Shown here: piece after piece, positions 42,135 to 52,087 of the stretch | Layout: each line of letters starts with the position of its first letter | How positions within the stretch are numbered: position 1 is the stretch's first letter | NCBI GenBank assembly: GCA_910587255.1 | Contig: CAJUKT010000060.1 | Coordinates: 1 to 64,000, forward strand | DNA from: an uncultured Oscillospiraceae bacterium | Lineage (GTDB): Bacteria > Bacillota > Clostridia > Oscillospirales > Oscillospiraceae | Length of the DNA: 64,000 bases | Reading direction: 5' to 3' | Notes under the pieces: generated by a model | Told to the model about the DNA's origin: nothing | What the model saw: only the letters and a program-made list of their open reading frames with translations | The model's database searches: none | Translations under genes and position numbers: made by a program

Positions 42135-42272
42135 CAGCGGCGAAAAAAGTAATGCTTTACATATGAGGACGAAACTGATATACTGAACGTGGATCAAATC
42201 AGAACAGGCAGTTCCATGAGCATTTTCTGACGAAGTATCTGCGTTCGCAGAGGAAAGTCAGGAGGTTTTCTC

Positions 42273-43889
42273 ATGGAAATTTTTTATTGCTACGGATATG
42301 GCAGGCTGTCCCGGGAGGACAGCGGCAAGGTGGAGAGCGGCAGCATCAAGAACCAGCGCGACCTCATCCACGACTATGTGGCCCGGCGCCCGGAACTCAA
42401 GCTGGTGATGGAGGGTTACGATGACGGTTACACCGGAACAAATTTTGACCGTCCCCATTTTCAGGAGATGATGGCCGCCATAGAGGCGGGCAAGGTCAAC
42501 TGCGTAATTGTCAAAGACCTTTCGCGGTTCGGCCGAAACCACATTGATGGCGGCAGGTATATCGCGAAGCTGTTTCCCACCCTGGGAGTACGCTTCATCG
42601 CAATCAATGACAGTTATGACAGCGAACATCTGAACAGTGCCAGCAACATTATTATGCCGGTGCAGAACCTGTTCAACGACTCCTTCTGCCGCGACACCTC
42701 CGAAAAAATCCGCAGCCATTTGGACGTGAAGCGGCGCAACGGGGATTTCATCGGTTCGTTCGCGCCTTTCGGCTATGCCAAGGACCCGGACAACAAAAAC
42801 CGGCTGGTCATCGACCCAGACGCCGCCCAAGTAGTGCGGGAGATTTTTGCCCAGCGCATCGCGGGGCAGAGCTGCAAATCCATCGCAGACAGCCTCAATT
42901 TCGCGGGAGTGCTCTCGCCCATGGAGTACAAACGGGCCCAGGGCATGAACTATAAATCCGGCTACCGTGTTCACAGCAAGGCCCAGTGGTCCGCCGTCAG
43001 CGTGCGCCGCATTTTGCAGAACGAGGTTTATCTGGGCGTACTGGAGCAGGGAAAGCGCACCACGCCCAATTATAAGGTGAGGGCCGTGGTGGAGCGTCCC
43101 CGGGATGAATGGATGCGGGTGGAAAACTCCCACGAGGCCATTATCAGCCGAGAAGAATTTGAACTGGTTGCCCGACTGATGGGCAAGGACACCCGCATGG
43201 CGCCCAGCGCCAAGACGGTCTATCCCCTGGCGGGGCTGGTCTGCTGCGCGGACTGTATGGGCGCCATGGTTCGTAAGACCAACACCTACGACAGAAAGAC
43301 CTACGCTTACTATATCTGCGCCTCCCACCGTGGTGATAAATCCGTTTGCTCCCCTCACAGCGTCAGCGAGCGTAAACTGGAAGCAGCCGTACTGGAGGGG
43401 ATCAATTTCCAGATTCAAACGGTGGTAGAGCTGGGCCATGCGCTGGAGGCCGTCAGCCGCCGACCCATGCGCCAGGTGAAGGCGGGCCGGATGGAGCGCC
43501 GCCTGGATGTTATCCGCAGCGAACTGGCAAAAAAGGAAGCCATACGGGATTCCCTCTACCGGCGCTATGCCGCCGGGGAGATCTCCAGGGAGGACTTTTA
43601 CGAGTTCAAGCGTATTTTCACCCAAGACTGCGAGGAGGCGGAGCGGGCTGTGGAAGCCCAGCAGCGCCAGATAGACGAATTGCTGGCCAATACTGCCCCG
43701 GACAGCCCGTGGATTGAGTATTTCCGGCGGTTCGGGCACTTGGATGAATTGAACCGGGATGTGGCGGCGCGCCTGCTGGACCGTGTGCTGGTGTATGAAG
43801 ATGGCCGGGTTGAGATCGTTTTCCAGTACCAAGAGCAGTTTGAACAGGCCATGGCCGTGGTTCAGGACGCTCTAAGGGAGGCGGTGTGA
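42273..43889 (+). CDS. Large serine recombinase 1
   Basis: A 538-residue site-specific integrase/excisionase. The catalytic serine lies in GYGRLSREDSG, with the KDLSRFGRN region. A recombinase domain (DPDAAQVVREIFAQRIAG) and zinc ribbon (CCADCMGAM ... CASHRGDKSVC) follow, then a coiled coil. AGGAGG precedes the ATG. It overlaps recombinase 2 by four bases and forms a three-gene module that probably moves the element. Confidence 0.92.
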   Translation: MEIFYCYGYGRLSREDSGKVESGSIKNQRDLIHDYVARRPELKLVMEGYDDGYTGTNFDRPHFQEMMAAIEAGKVNCVIVKDLSRFGRNHIDGGRYIAKLFPTLGVRFIAINDSYDSEHLNSASNIIMPVQNLFNDSFCRDTSEKIRSHLDVKRRNGDFIGSFAPFGYAKDPDNKNRLVIDPDAAQVVREIFAQRIAGQSCKSIADSLNFAGVLSPMEYKRAQGMNYKSGYRVHSKAQWSAVSVRRILQNEVYLGVLEQGKRTTPNYKVRAVVERPRDEWMRVENSHEAIISREEFELVARLMGKDTRMAPSAKTVYPLAGLVCCADCMGAMVRKTNTYDRKTYAYYICASHRGDKSVCSPHSVSERKLEAAVLEGINFQIQTVVELGHALEAVSRRPMRQVKAGRMERRLDVIRSELAKKEAIRDSLYRRYAAGEISREDFYEFKRIFTQDCEEAERAVEAQQRQIDELLANTAPDSPWIEYFRRFGHLDELNRDVAARLLDRVLVYEDGRVEIVFQYQEQFEQAMAVVQDALREAV

Positions 43890-45622
43890 TTATGCCGCGC
43901 AAGAGCAGGAAAGAGGCCATTCGGGCCATCAACGCCGGGCAGATTCCCGAAATTCCAGCCCAGCGGCCTGAAAGCCAGCCCATGGAGCAGATTTATCAGA
44001 CGGTGGGGTATGCCAGGCTCTCCGTGGCGGAGACCCGGGACCGCAAGGACGGCGAGGCGCTGCAAAATCAGAAGGCCCTTCTGCGGGAGTACATTCAGAA
44101 AAAGGCGAACCTGCGGCTGGTGGATATCTGCGAGGACAACGGCCAAACTGGAACCAACTTCCAGAGGGCAGGCTTTGAGCGGATGATGGAGCTGATCCGC
44201 TCCGGCAAAGCCAACTGCATCGTGGTCAAGGATCTGTCCCGGTTTGGCCGGGACCACGTTGAGGCGGGCAATTTTCTGGAAAACGTATTTCCTTATATCG
44301 GTGTGCGCTTCATTTCCATCGGAGACGGCTACGACAGCGCTGACGCCACTACAACGGACTGCCTGATGGTGGCGTTGAGAAACCTGGGGAACCAGATATA
44401 TTCCATGGATATTTCACGGAAATCCGGCTCGGTGCTCCGGGAGAAAATCCGGCGGGGCGAGTTCATCGGTGCTTACGCGGCCTACGGCTACATCAAAGAC
44501 CCGGATGACCGCCACCATATTGTCATCGACCCGGAGGCCGCTGAGGTAGTGCGGGAAATCTTCCGCAGAAAGCTGGAAGGGGCCAGCAATGTGGCCATTG
44601 TCCGCCGGCTCAACGAGGCGGCCATCCCGTCTCCCTGTTGCTACCGGCATCAAAAGGGCATCCTGGTGGACAAGCGTTTTGAACAGCCCAAGCCTTGGAC
44701 AGCGACAACGGTAAAAAAGATTTTGACCTGCCAGACCTATATTGGCGATATGGTTCAGGGACGGCGCAGGTCGGAGTTTTACGCCGGGAAAGCGGATCGC
44801 ATGCTGCCCCGGGAGGACTGGTGTGTGGTGGAGGGAACCCATGAACCCATTGTCAGCCGGAAGGATTTTGAGGCGGTGCAAGACATCCTGGAGACAGCAC
44901 GTAGCCGATACCAATCCCGTCTGGGCGTATATGACCATCTGGGGAAAAGTGAAAATATCCTGAAAGGGCTGGTGTTCTGTGGTGACTGCGGAAAGCCCAT
45001 GGTACGATATAAACAGGTGTCCCACGGAAAATCCGTGACCTATCACTATCTGTGCCCCAACTACGCGGCCCTGCTGGATCGGAGCGGGTGCAGCTATAAG
45101 TTTCTGCGCGAGGATGTCCTGATGGACGCCCTCACAGAGATGATTTCGGCAGAAATCCGGCAGACGGTAGATGCAGCCAAGCTGGCCCAACGGCTTTCCA
45201 TGGCAAATCGGGTGCAGGCGGAGAACCTATCGCTGGAATTGAAGCGTCTGAACAGTGAACTGGCCCGGGCAGAGACCGCAAAGAAGGGGGCCATGGAGGA
45301 CTATCTCAGCGGCCTACTCTCCCAGGAGGATTATGAACGCCTGAAAAGAGCCTGCGCCGGGGAAACCATGCGGCTGAAGGGGCGAATATCCGCCTTGCAA
45401 ACAGACTACACGAAACAGACTGAGACGCTGACCCAAGGCAATCCCTGGCTGCAAACCTTTGGCGGGATTGACCTCGAAGACGGCTTAACCGGCCCGCTGG
45501 CCCACAGCCTGATTCAGCGCGTAACGGTCTATGAAAATGATCGGATTGACGTGACGCTTCGCTACCGAGATGAAAAGGCGCAGCTGCTTACGGCGGGAGA
45601 TGCTGGGGAGGTAGTGGCATGA
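43886..45622 (+). CDS. Large serine recombinase 2
   Basis: A 578-residue recombinase starting at GTG 43886 or ATG 43892. The catalytic serine is in GYARLSVAET, with KDLSRFGRDH, the Recombinase domain (DPEAAEVVREIFRRKLEG), the zinc ribbon (CGDCGKPM) and coiled coil. Intact and full length. Overlaps both neighbours, so the trio is one operon and perhaps a functional complex. Confidence 0.9.
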   Translation: MIMPRKSRKEAIRAINAGQIPEIPAQRPESQPMEQIYQTVGYARLSVAETRDRKDGEALQNQKALLREYIQKKANLRLVDICEDNGQTGTNFQRAGFERMMELIRSGKANCIVVKDLSRFGRDHVEAGNFLENVFPYIGVRFISIGDGYDSADATTTDCLMVALRNLGNQIYSMDISRKSGSVLREKIRRGEFIGAYAAYGYIKDPDDRHHIVIDPEAAEVVREIFRRKLEGASNVAIVRRLNEAAIPSPCCYRHQKGILVDKRFEQPKPWTATTVKKILTCQTYIGDMVQGRRRSEFYAGKADRMLPREDWCVVEGTHEPIVSRKDFEAVQDILETARSRYQSRLGVYDHLGKSENILKGLVFCGDCGKPMVRYKQVSHGKSVTYHYLCPNYAALLDRSGCSYKFLREDVLMDALTEMISAEIRQTVDAAKLAQRLSMANRVQAENLSLELKRLNSELARAETAKKGAMEDYLSGLLSQEDYERLKRACAGETMRLKGRISALQTDYTKQTETLTQGNPWLQTFGGIDLEDGLTGPLAHSLIQRVTVYENDRIDVTLRYRDEKAQLLTAGDAGEVVA

Positions 45623-47214
45623 ACGTGGCAAAGTACATCAGGCTGTCCTCTGCAGATGAAGGCGCCCGCTACGGTGAAAAGCTGGAGAGCGACAGCGTTA
45701 CCCATCAGCGGATGCTGCTGGATCGGTATATTTCTGAGCGTCCCGAGTTTGATGGATCTACTGTTCTGGAATTTCTGGATGACGGACGGAGCGGGACGAA
45801 TTTTGACCGTCCGGGTGTCCAAGCCCTGCTAAATGCCGCAAAGCGCAGGCAAATCGACTGTATCATCGTAAAAGATTTTACCCGCTTTGGACGTACTTCG
45901 TTAGAGGTGGATAATTACCTGGAACAGGTTTTTCCGTTTCTGGGCATTCGGTTTATCTCGGTCAACGATGGTTATGACAGCAATAACTTTCCCCATGGCT
46001 GTGCCGGGGATCTGGGTAACGGAATTCGCACCCTGATGGGCGAAATGTACAGCAGGGATCTGTCCCAGAAGTCCAAGGCCGCAAAGCGGCAATATGCCCA
46101 GCGGGGGCAGATCATCAGCCCGTATCCCATCTACGGCTATATCAAATCACCTGTGGATAAGCGTACTTGGATTCCTGACCCTGATGCGGCCCCGATAGTG
46201 CGGCAGATTTTTGAACAGCTTTTAGGCGGCATGACTATGGTGGGGATTGCCGGGGAATTGAACGCTCGGGGGGTGCCGACCCCATCTCAGCTTAAGCGGA
46301 CACATGGCTCCAAGCGACAGCTTTGGAATTCGGAACGGATGCAGAACGAATGGGGCCGGAGTACCGTAGACAGGATACTGCGAGATGAACGGTACACTGG
46401 TAAGCTGATTGCCCTGAAACAAACCCGGACGGAGGTTGGCAACTATAAATCCATGAAGTCTACGCCGAGAGAGGAATGGATTGTGATTCCAGATGCTTTT
46501 GAGGCACTGATCACCCAGCAGATGTTTGACCAGGTTCGTGAGAGTATGCAACGAAACGCCCGGCCTCGCACGGCTTCAGCGTACAAGTCTGATAGGATTT
46601 TTGTGCGCCGGCTGAAGTGCGCCGGCTGCGGCCTTGCCCTTGACCGCCGCAAATTAGCTGGGGAATGGCATTATGTCTGCGGTAAACGCGCATGGGAAAA
46701 AACAGCGCATTGTCAGGCTGTCCGGCTTTCTGAAAGCGAATTGACCCAGGCCGTGTTAGCGTCCATCCATTTGCAGGCGAAGCTGGCCAAGGATGTGGAA
46801 CGTCAGCTTGACCGGCAGGAATCTGGGCGCCGCAGGACGGAAAATGCCATGCAAAAACGTCAGCGTCATGTGCAAATGAAGCTGGCGCAGCTTACAGAAC
46901 AGAAAAAAGACGTCTACCTGCGTTATGACAAGGGGGAGCTGTCATGGGCTGAGTTTGATGCTGAGTGTAAGGCACTGGGCAGGGAAATTGACAACTGCCA
47001 GAAAGAGCTTTCGGATTCCGCCAAAAGCAGCGACTCCGTGTGGGCTACTCATACACTGTGTCACCGTGGGCAAATCAGCGATTTGAAAGAACTGGAGCAA
47101 ATTAAAACGCTGGATCGCGAAACTGTTGACCGACTGATTCACAGTGTTAAGGTTTACATCGGAAATCGAATTGAGATCATTTGGAACTTTAACACGGACG
47201 GTCTTCTGAACTGA
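45619..47214 (+). CDS. Large serine recombinase 3
   Basis: A 531-residue recombinase with the catalytic serine in KYIRLSSADE, KDFTRFGRTSLE, and the Recombinase and zinc-ribbon domains (CAGCGLALDRR). The ATG overlaps the previous stop by ATGA. A 12-base perfect GC hairpin (47223-47252) follows its stop. Confidence 0.9.
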   Translation: MNVAKYIRLSSADEGARYGEKLESDSVTHQRMLLDRYISERPEFDGSTVLEFLDDGRSGTNFDRPGVQALLNAAKRRQIDCIIVKDFTRFGRTSLEVDNYLEQVFPFLGIRFISVNDGYDSNNFPHGCAGDLGNGIRTLMGEMYSRDLSQKSKAAKRQYAQRGQIISPYPIYGYIKSPVDKRTWIPDPDAAPIVRQIFEQLLGGMTMVGIAGELNARGVPTPSQLKRTHGSKRQLWNSERMQNEWGRSTVDRILRDERYTGKLIALKQTRTEVGNYKSMKSTPREEWIVIPDAFEALITQQMFDQVRESMQRNARPRTASAYKSDRIFVRRLKCAGCGLALDRRKLAGEWHYVCGKRAWEKTAHCQAVRLSESELTQAVLASIHLQAKLAKDVERQLDRQESGRRRTENAMQKRQRHVQMKLAQLTEQKKDVYLRYDKGELSWAEFDAECKALGREIDNCQKELSDSAKSSDSVWATHTLCHRGQISDLKELEQIKTLDRETVDRLIHSVKVYIGNRIEIIWNFNTDGLLN

Positions 47215-47222
47215 CAGCGGTG

Positions 47223-47252
47223 GGCCACGGCAGTTCTGAGACTGCCGTGGCC
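47223..47252. repeat. Perfect GC hairpin after recombinase 3
   Basis: GGCCACGGCAGT pairs with ACTGCCGTGGCC. No T tail, so it may be a weak terminator or a site near an element boundary. Confidence 0.45.
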
Positions 47253-47338
47253 TATCGGCATACACATCTCTCGCAATTCCGCCTCTTTCTCATGAGTTTT
47301 GTGACCCGAAAAAAGTCAAAAAAGTTTTTGGTTTTTAC

Positions 47339-48727
47339 TTGACACTTTCTGATGAGGGCCTGACGGGAACCCGGTTGGACAGGCGGGAGGACTTCCACCG
47401 TATGCTGGCCGACTGCCGGAAGGGCAAGATCGACCGCATCCTGGTAAAGTCTATCTCCCGCTTCGCCCGGAACACGAAGGACTGCCTCACCGTCCTGCGG
47501 GAACTCTCCGCCTTGGGTGTCACTGTCTACTTCGAAAAAGAGAATATCGATACCAACAAGCTCACCACTGAACTGATGGTGAGCTTGTTTGGCGCCCTGT
47601 CCCAGGAGGAGTCCGTGTCCATCGGCAAAAACCAGCAGCTTAGTTACCAGCGGCGGATGGAGCGGGGCGAATTCATCACCTGCAAAGCCCCACTGGGCTA
47701 CCGACTGGTAGACGGGAAGAACCTCAAAATCGCGGAAGATGAGGCCAAGGTTGTCCGATGGATATTCGATGCGTATCTTGATGGACACAGCGCTGAGTGG
47801 ATCACCGCAAAGTTAAATAAGCACAAGATCCCGGCACCCTGTGGCGAAAGTATTTGGCACCATCAGGCAATCCCACGGATACTATCAAACGAAAAATATG
47901 TCGGAGACAGCCTGTGCCAAAAGAAATACACAACGGACACCTTCCCATTTGTTCGCAAATGGAACCATGGCGAACGGGATCAGTATTATACAGAGCGCAC
48001 CCATCCTGCCATTATTTCAACAGAAACGTTTGAAAAGGCTCGGCTTCTGCGTGAGCGTCGGGCCCAGCGGGAAGCGCGGCCAAAGGCCGAATATCCGCTT
48101 GCCATGAAAATCGTCTGTGGGAACTGCGGCTCTCCATTTACTCGCCGCATGACCAAAAGCGGGCTTGTGTCCTGGGTCTGCCGGAAGCACGATGACCGTG
48201 CGGCAGACTGCCCGATGCCCCGCATCCCGGAGCAGGAAATCTACGCCGCCTTCGTGCGGATGTACAATAAGCTGAAGCGGAACGAAGGCATCGTCCTGAA
48301 GCCCGCTCTGGCCCAGCTGGATGACCTCAACGCCGCTCTCCAGCGGGGCAACCCCGCCATGCTGGAGGTGAACCGCGCCATCGCCGACACCTCCGAACAA
48401 AGCTATAACATCACCCTCCTGCAAAACCGGGGCTTGCTGGACGCGGACGCCTGTGCCGCCAAGCTCCAGGCCATTCACGTCAAGCTGGCCCAGCTGCGGC
48501 GGGAGCGCCGCCGTCTGCTGCAAAACGAGGATCTGGAGGATGTGATGGAAGCCCTGCGCCGGACGGCGGACACAGTCCACACCGGCCCGGAGCGACTGGA
48601 CGGTTTTGACGAGGGCCTGTTCGCCGGCTTGGTGGAGAAGATCACGGTGGAGTCCCAGACCAGCGTCCGCTTCCACTTGGGCGGCGGCATCGAACTGCGG
48701 GAGCAGCTCCGGGAGGTATCACGATGA
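47339..48727 (+). pseudogene. Large serine recombinase lacking its N-terminal catalytic segment
   Basis: The frame opens at a TTG and reads directly into LSDEGLTGTRLDRREDF, which is about 50 residues into a serine recombinase. The catalytic serine region is absent, and upstream bases in frame show no homology. The rest (KSISRFARN, Recombinase domain, zinc ribbon CGNCGSPF, coiled coil) is intact through 462 codons and overlaps the next gene by ATGA. Likely cut by recombination at about 47335. Confidence 0.75.
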
Positions 48728-49500
48728 CCAATCGAAAGAATTTGTATGGCTACCGCATCGAAAACGGTGTCCTGGCCGTCTGCCCCGATGAGGAGCCAGT
48801 GGTGGAACGGGTTGCCACACTGTACCTGGCGGGGGCATCCTACCAGGCCATCGCGGACACACTCAATAAAGAGGGCATTCCGTTCAGCCAGGAAGCCCCG
48901 CTGTGGAACAAACACAAGGTGAAGCGTCTGCTGGAAAATCCCCGCTACACTGGGTCAGACGGCTACCCGCCCATTTTGGACGAAGCCACATTCCGGGCTG
49001 TGCAGGAGCAGATCTGCTCCAAAACCGCGGGCTACACAGTGAAAGAAAAGCGTCCCGTACTCCAATTCAAAGACTGCCTACGCTGTCCATGCGGCGGCGC
49101 GCTCCAGCGGCACGGCGGCACGAACCAGCGAAGGGATACGCTGTACCTCAAATGCACCATCTGCGGCACCCTGACCACCATTCTGGACAATGAACTGCTG
49201 GCCGAGGTCTCCCGCCAGACAGCCGACCATGACCGTCCTGACGAAAAGCCCTATGCTCCCTCCGGCGAGGTCGTCCGCCTGACCAATGCCATCAACCGGG
49301 GTCTGGAGCACCCGGACGCCCCGGAAAACGTGGTGGTGCTGATCATGCAGGGCATTTCCGCCCGATATGACTGCTGCCCCGCCCCAACTGAATACGAAAT
49401 CGATTACCGTCTATCCGAAGCAGACCTCAAACGCTTGGGACAGGCGGTTTCTCATATCACCATAGCAGGAAATCAGGACGTCACCGTCCATTTCAAATAA
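48724..49500 (+). CDS. Recombinase-like protein without catalytic domain
   Basis: A 258-residue protein containing only the Recombinase domain (LYLAGASYQAIADTLNKEGIPF) and zinc ribbon (CPCGGALQRHG). No serine domain and no space for one, as its ATG overlaps the upstream stop. It is a known type of accessory gene between two full recombinases in clostridial elements, perhaps directing DNA binding. Confidence 0.7.
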   Translation: MTNRKNLYGYRIENGVLAVCPDEEPVVERVATLYLAGASYQAIADTLNKEGIPFSQEAPLWNKHKVKRLLENPRYTGSDGYPPILDEATFRAVQEQICSKTAGYTVKEKRPVLQFKDCLRCPCGGALQRHGGTNQRRDTLYLKCTICGTLTTILDNELLAEVSRQTADHDRPDEKPYAPSGEVVRLTNAINRGLEHPDAPENVVVLIMQGISARYDCCPAPTEYEIDYRLSEADLKRLGQAVSHITIAGNQDVTVHFK

Positions 49501-49520
49501 CAGGCCGAGGAGTGAACTTC

Positions 49521-50000
49521 ATGGAAAAAATCAGACTGGAAGGAAAGCTGCGGGTAGCCGCCTACTGCCGGGTGGCAGCAGGTAACGAGGGTTCCCTCGA
49601 TTGCTGCGCTGCGCAAAAAGCCTACTACACTCAGAAGATCGAGGAGAACCCTGATTGGGAACTGGCGGGCATCTTCGCCGACGAGGGCCTGTGTGCTGCC
49701 GCCATGAAAAATCGGCGGGAGTTCAACCGCATGATCGCCGCCTGCAAGCGGGGAAAGATCGACCTGATCCTCACCAAGTCCCTGTTCCGCTTCTCCCGGA
49801 ATATGGTGGACTGCCTGGAGGTTGTGCGGATGCTGAAGGCCAGAGACATCGGAGTCATCTTTGAAAAAGAGAACATCAACACCCTCGATGATTCCAGCGA
49901 TTATCTGATGCCCTTGCTCGGCAGCTTCGCCCAGGCCGAGAGCGAGCATCTCACCAAAAATTTGATTTATCCCACGCATAAGACTTGCATGAGAGGCTGA
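49521..50000 (+). CDS. Serine-recombinase N-domain with Ser-to-Ala change
   Basis: A 159-residue copy of the N-terminal domain of the following recombinase (YTQKIEENPDWELAGIFADEGL, KSLFRFSRNMVDCLEVVRMLKA). The catalytic serine is replaced: YCRVA at residue 19 against YCRVS in the neighbour. GLSGTS has become GLCAAA. After residue about 147 homology ends and a short unrelated tail closes the frame. GAGGAG precedes the ATG. It may be decaying, or a regulator that forms inactive mixed complexes. Confidence 0.7.
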   Translation: MEKIRLEGKLRVAAYCRVAAGNEGSLDCCAAQKAYYTQKIEENPDWELAGIFADEGLCAAAMKNRREFNRMIAACKRGKIDLILTKSLFRFSRNMVDCLEVVRMLKARDIGVIFEKENINTLDDSSDYLMPLLGSFAQAESEHLTKNLIYPTHKTCMRG

Positions 50001-50011
50001 GGAGGTTCATC

Positions 50012-51652
50012 ATGGAACAGACCACAGTGCAGCGCCGGGTGCGGGTCATCCCCGCCACCCGACCGGCCAACCGGCCCAACGCCCCCCGCAGGAACGGCAA
50101 GCAGCGGGTGGCCGCCTACTGCCGGGTGTCCACCGACAGCGAGGAGCAACTCAACAGCTACACCGCCCAGAAGAACTACTACACCCAGAAGATCGAGGAA
50201 AATCCCGACTGGGAGATGGCGGGGGTTTTTGCTGATGAGGGCCTGAGCGGCACCAGCATGAAAAAGCGGCGGGAGTTCAACCGTATGATCGCCGCCTGCA
50301 AGCGGGGCCGGGTGGACATGATCCTCACCAAGTCCCTCTCCCGGTTTGCCCGGAACACGGTGGACTGCCTGGAGATCGTGCGAATGCTGAAGGCCAACGG
50401 CATCGGCGTGATCTTTGAAAAGGAGAACATCAACACCCTCACCGAGTCCAGCGAGTTCCTGATCACCCTGTTCAGCGGCTTCGCCCAGGCGGAGAGCGAG
50501 TCCATGAGCCAGAACGTCATCTGGGGTCAGCAGAAAAGTGCGGAGAACGGCAATGTGACGTTCCAGTACAAAAAGATGCTGGGCTACCGCAGGGGTGCGG
50601 ACGGTAATCCGGAGATCGACCCCGATGAGGCGGAGACCGTGCGGCGGATCTACCGCCGCTATCTGGAGGGGGCCAGCCTGGGCGATATCAAAAAGGAGCT
50701 GGAGACCGATGGGGTGCCCACGGCGGAGGCCGTGGAGGGTTGGTCTTATCAGGTGATCCACAATATCCTCACCAATGAAAAATATTATGGGGACGCTGTG
50801 ACGGGCAAGACCTACACCACCGACCCCATCAGCAAAAAGGTGCGGAAAAACACCGGGCAGCGGCCTATGTATCACGCCGAAAACCACCATGAGGGGATCG
50901 TGCCGAAGGTGGTCTTCCAGCGGGTGCAGGAGGAGATGGCCCGCCGCTCCAGCAAGCGGAAGGTGATGCAAAGGCACGGCAAGACGGAGCAGGGCAAATA
51001 CTCCGCCAAGTACGCGCTGTCCGAGCTGCTGGTGTGCGGCGAGTGCGGGACGCCGTACAAGCGCTGCACCTGGGCCCGGAACGGGAAGAAGCGGATCGTG
51101 TGGCGGTGTATCAACCGGCTGGAGTTTGGCAGGGAATACTGCCACAACTCGCCCACACTGGACGAGTACAAACTCCACCAGGCCATCGTGGAGGCACTGA
51201 ACAGCTTTGGGGCCATCCGGCAGGAGATGGTGGAGGCCACCTTGGACATCGTGGAGCAGGTTCAGTGCCCTGGTGAGGAAGGCGGCGAGAGTCTCCCCGC
51301 CCTGCGGCGCAGGCTGGACGAGCTGACGATTCAGCAGGGCGAACTGCTGGACAAGGTGCTGGGAAACATGAACGATGCTGACCTCAACGCCCAGCTGAAG
51401 GATCTGGCAGAGGAAAAGCAGGATCTCATGGAACGAATCAAGGCGCTCCATGAGGACGAGCTCCAACAGGCGCTCAACGCTTCCCGGCAGCGGGAAATCG
51501 AGGAATGGCTGGCTCAGCAACCCATGGTGCTGACCGAGTACGACGATACCTGCACCCGCAGGCTGGTGGAGCGGATCACAGTGATGGACGGCGAGACCAT
51601 CCGGGTGAAGCTGAGGGGTGTGGAGGTGGAGATTGAGCAAAAGCTGTGTTGA
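50012..51652 (+). CDS. Large serine recombinase 4, intact
   Basis: A 546-residue recombinase with a Pro/Arg-rich start, catalytic Ser40 in YCRVSTDSEE, KSLSRFARNTVDC, Recombinase domain (DPDEAETVRRIYRRYLEGAS), zinc ribbon (CGECGTPYKRC) and coiled coil. GGAGG precedes the ATG at 50012. It is the last gene of the second recombinase module and lies near the probable right end of the integrated DNA. Confidence 0.92.
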   Translation: MEQTTVQRRVRVIPATRPANRPNAPRRNGKQRVAAYCRVSTDSEEQLNSYTAQKNYYTQKIEENPDWEMAGVFADEGLSGTSMKKRREFNRMIAACKRGRVDMILTKSLSRFARNTVDCLEIVRMLKANGIGVIFEKENINTLTESSEFLITLFSGFAQAESESMSQNVIWGQQKSAENGNVTFQYKKMLGYRRGADGNPEIDPDEAETVRRIYRRYLEGASLGDIKKELETDGVPTAEAVEGWSYQVIHNILTNEKYYGDAVTGKTYTTDPISKKVRKNTGQRPMYHAENHHEGIVPKVVFQRVQEEMARRSSKRKVMQRHGKTEQGKYSAKYALSELLVCGECGTPYKRCTWARNGKKRIVWRCINRLEFGREYCHNSPTLDEYKLHQAIVEALNSFGAIRQEMVEATLDIVEQVQCPGEEGGESLPALRRRLDELTIQQGELLDKVLGNMNDADLNAQLKDLAEEKQDLMERIKALHEDELQQALNASRQREIEEWLAQQPMVLTEYDDTCTRRLVERITVMDGETIRVKLRGVEVEIEQKLC

Positions 51653-51689
51653 CGGCAAAAATTTGAACAAGAACATCAAAATTAGATTG

Positions 51690-51750
51690 AACGCAAATAG
51701 CGCGGCTCGGAGGGCAATAAGTCTCCGAACCGTGCTATTTGCGTTTAAAA
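51690..51750. terminator. Long inverted repeat at the end of the recombinase module
   Basis: 23-base arms (51690-51712 and 51723-51745) match except for two GU-compatible positions, followed by TTTAAAA. Likely the recombinase terminator, or a boundary palindrome of the element. Confidence 0.65.
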
Positions 51751-51756
51751 AATTGC

Positions 51757-51785
51757 TTTACATGGGGCATGATTTGTGGTATAAT
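51757..51785 (+). promoter_or_regulatory. Strong promoter for an orphan RNA
   Basis: TTTACA (51757-51762), a 17-base gap and TATAAT (51780-51785). Nothing coding follows; a terminator lies 160-195 bases downstream. Confidence 0.65.
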
Positions 51786-51791
51786 TTTAGC

Positions 51792-51979
51792 AAGAATAAG
51801 TGGAGCGGCGTTTCTTTCATAATTTACCTTGGATCACCCGAACCCGTTGCGCCGCAACGGTTACGGGCCTGCATCTGAATGCCCCTACCCAATCTGAACA
51901 AATCGTTGTCAGTTGTTTGGATTGGATAGGGGTGTTCTTTGCCTGTAGCCCTTGCGGTTCAAGGGGTATAGGCTTTTTT
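51792..51979 (+). ncRNA. Candidate structured noncoding RNA, about 188 nt
   Basis: It runs from just after a consensus promoter to a strong terminator (51941-51979, 13 of 14 pairs, then TTTTTT). Inside are a GC hairpin at about 51843-51867 and a long stem whose arms are 51882-51894 and 51919-51932, with an inner AACAA/TTGTT stem. No open frame with a ribosome site fits. The length resembles 6S RNA but I do not see its conserved bubble or closing stem, so the class is unknown. Confidence 0.5.
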
Positions 51980-52087
51980 AACTTAAGGCTCCATTTGTCA
52001 CGGGCCAAAGGAAAATAATTCAAAATCAAAGTGCAAAACGTGTAAATTGCGGGATTCGAACCCCTCCTGACATCACCTATGTCAACC

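Noticed and set aside
51792..51979. Call of 6S RNA for the orphan transcript
   Set aside because: Length fits, but I could not find the closing stem and central bubble; left as unknown class.
52051..52064. A tRNA T-arm-like string (minus strand) that could mark an att site in a tRNA gene
   Set aside because: Only the T-loop matches; its stem pairs poorly and no anticodon or D arm or CCA end is present.
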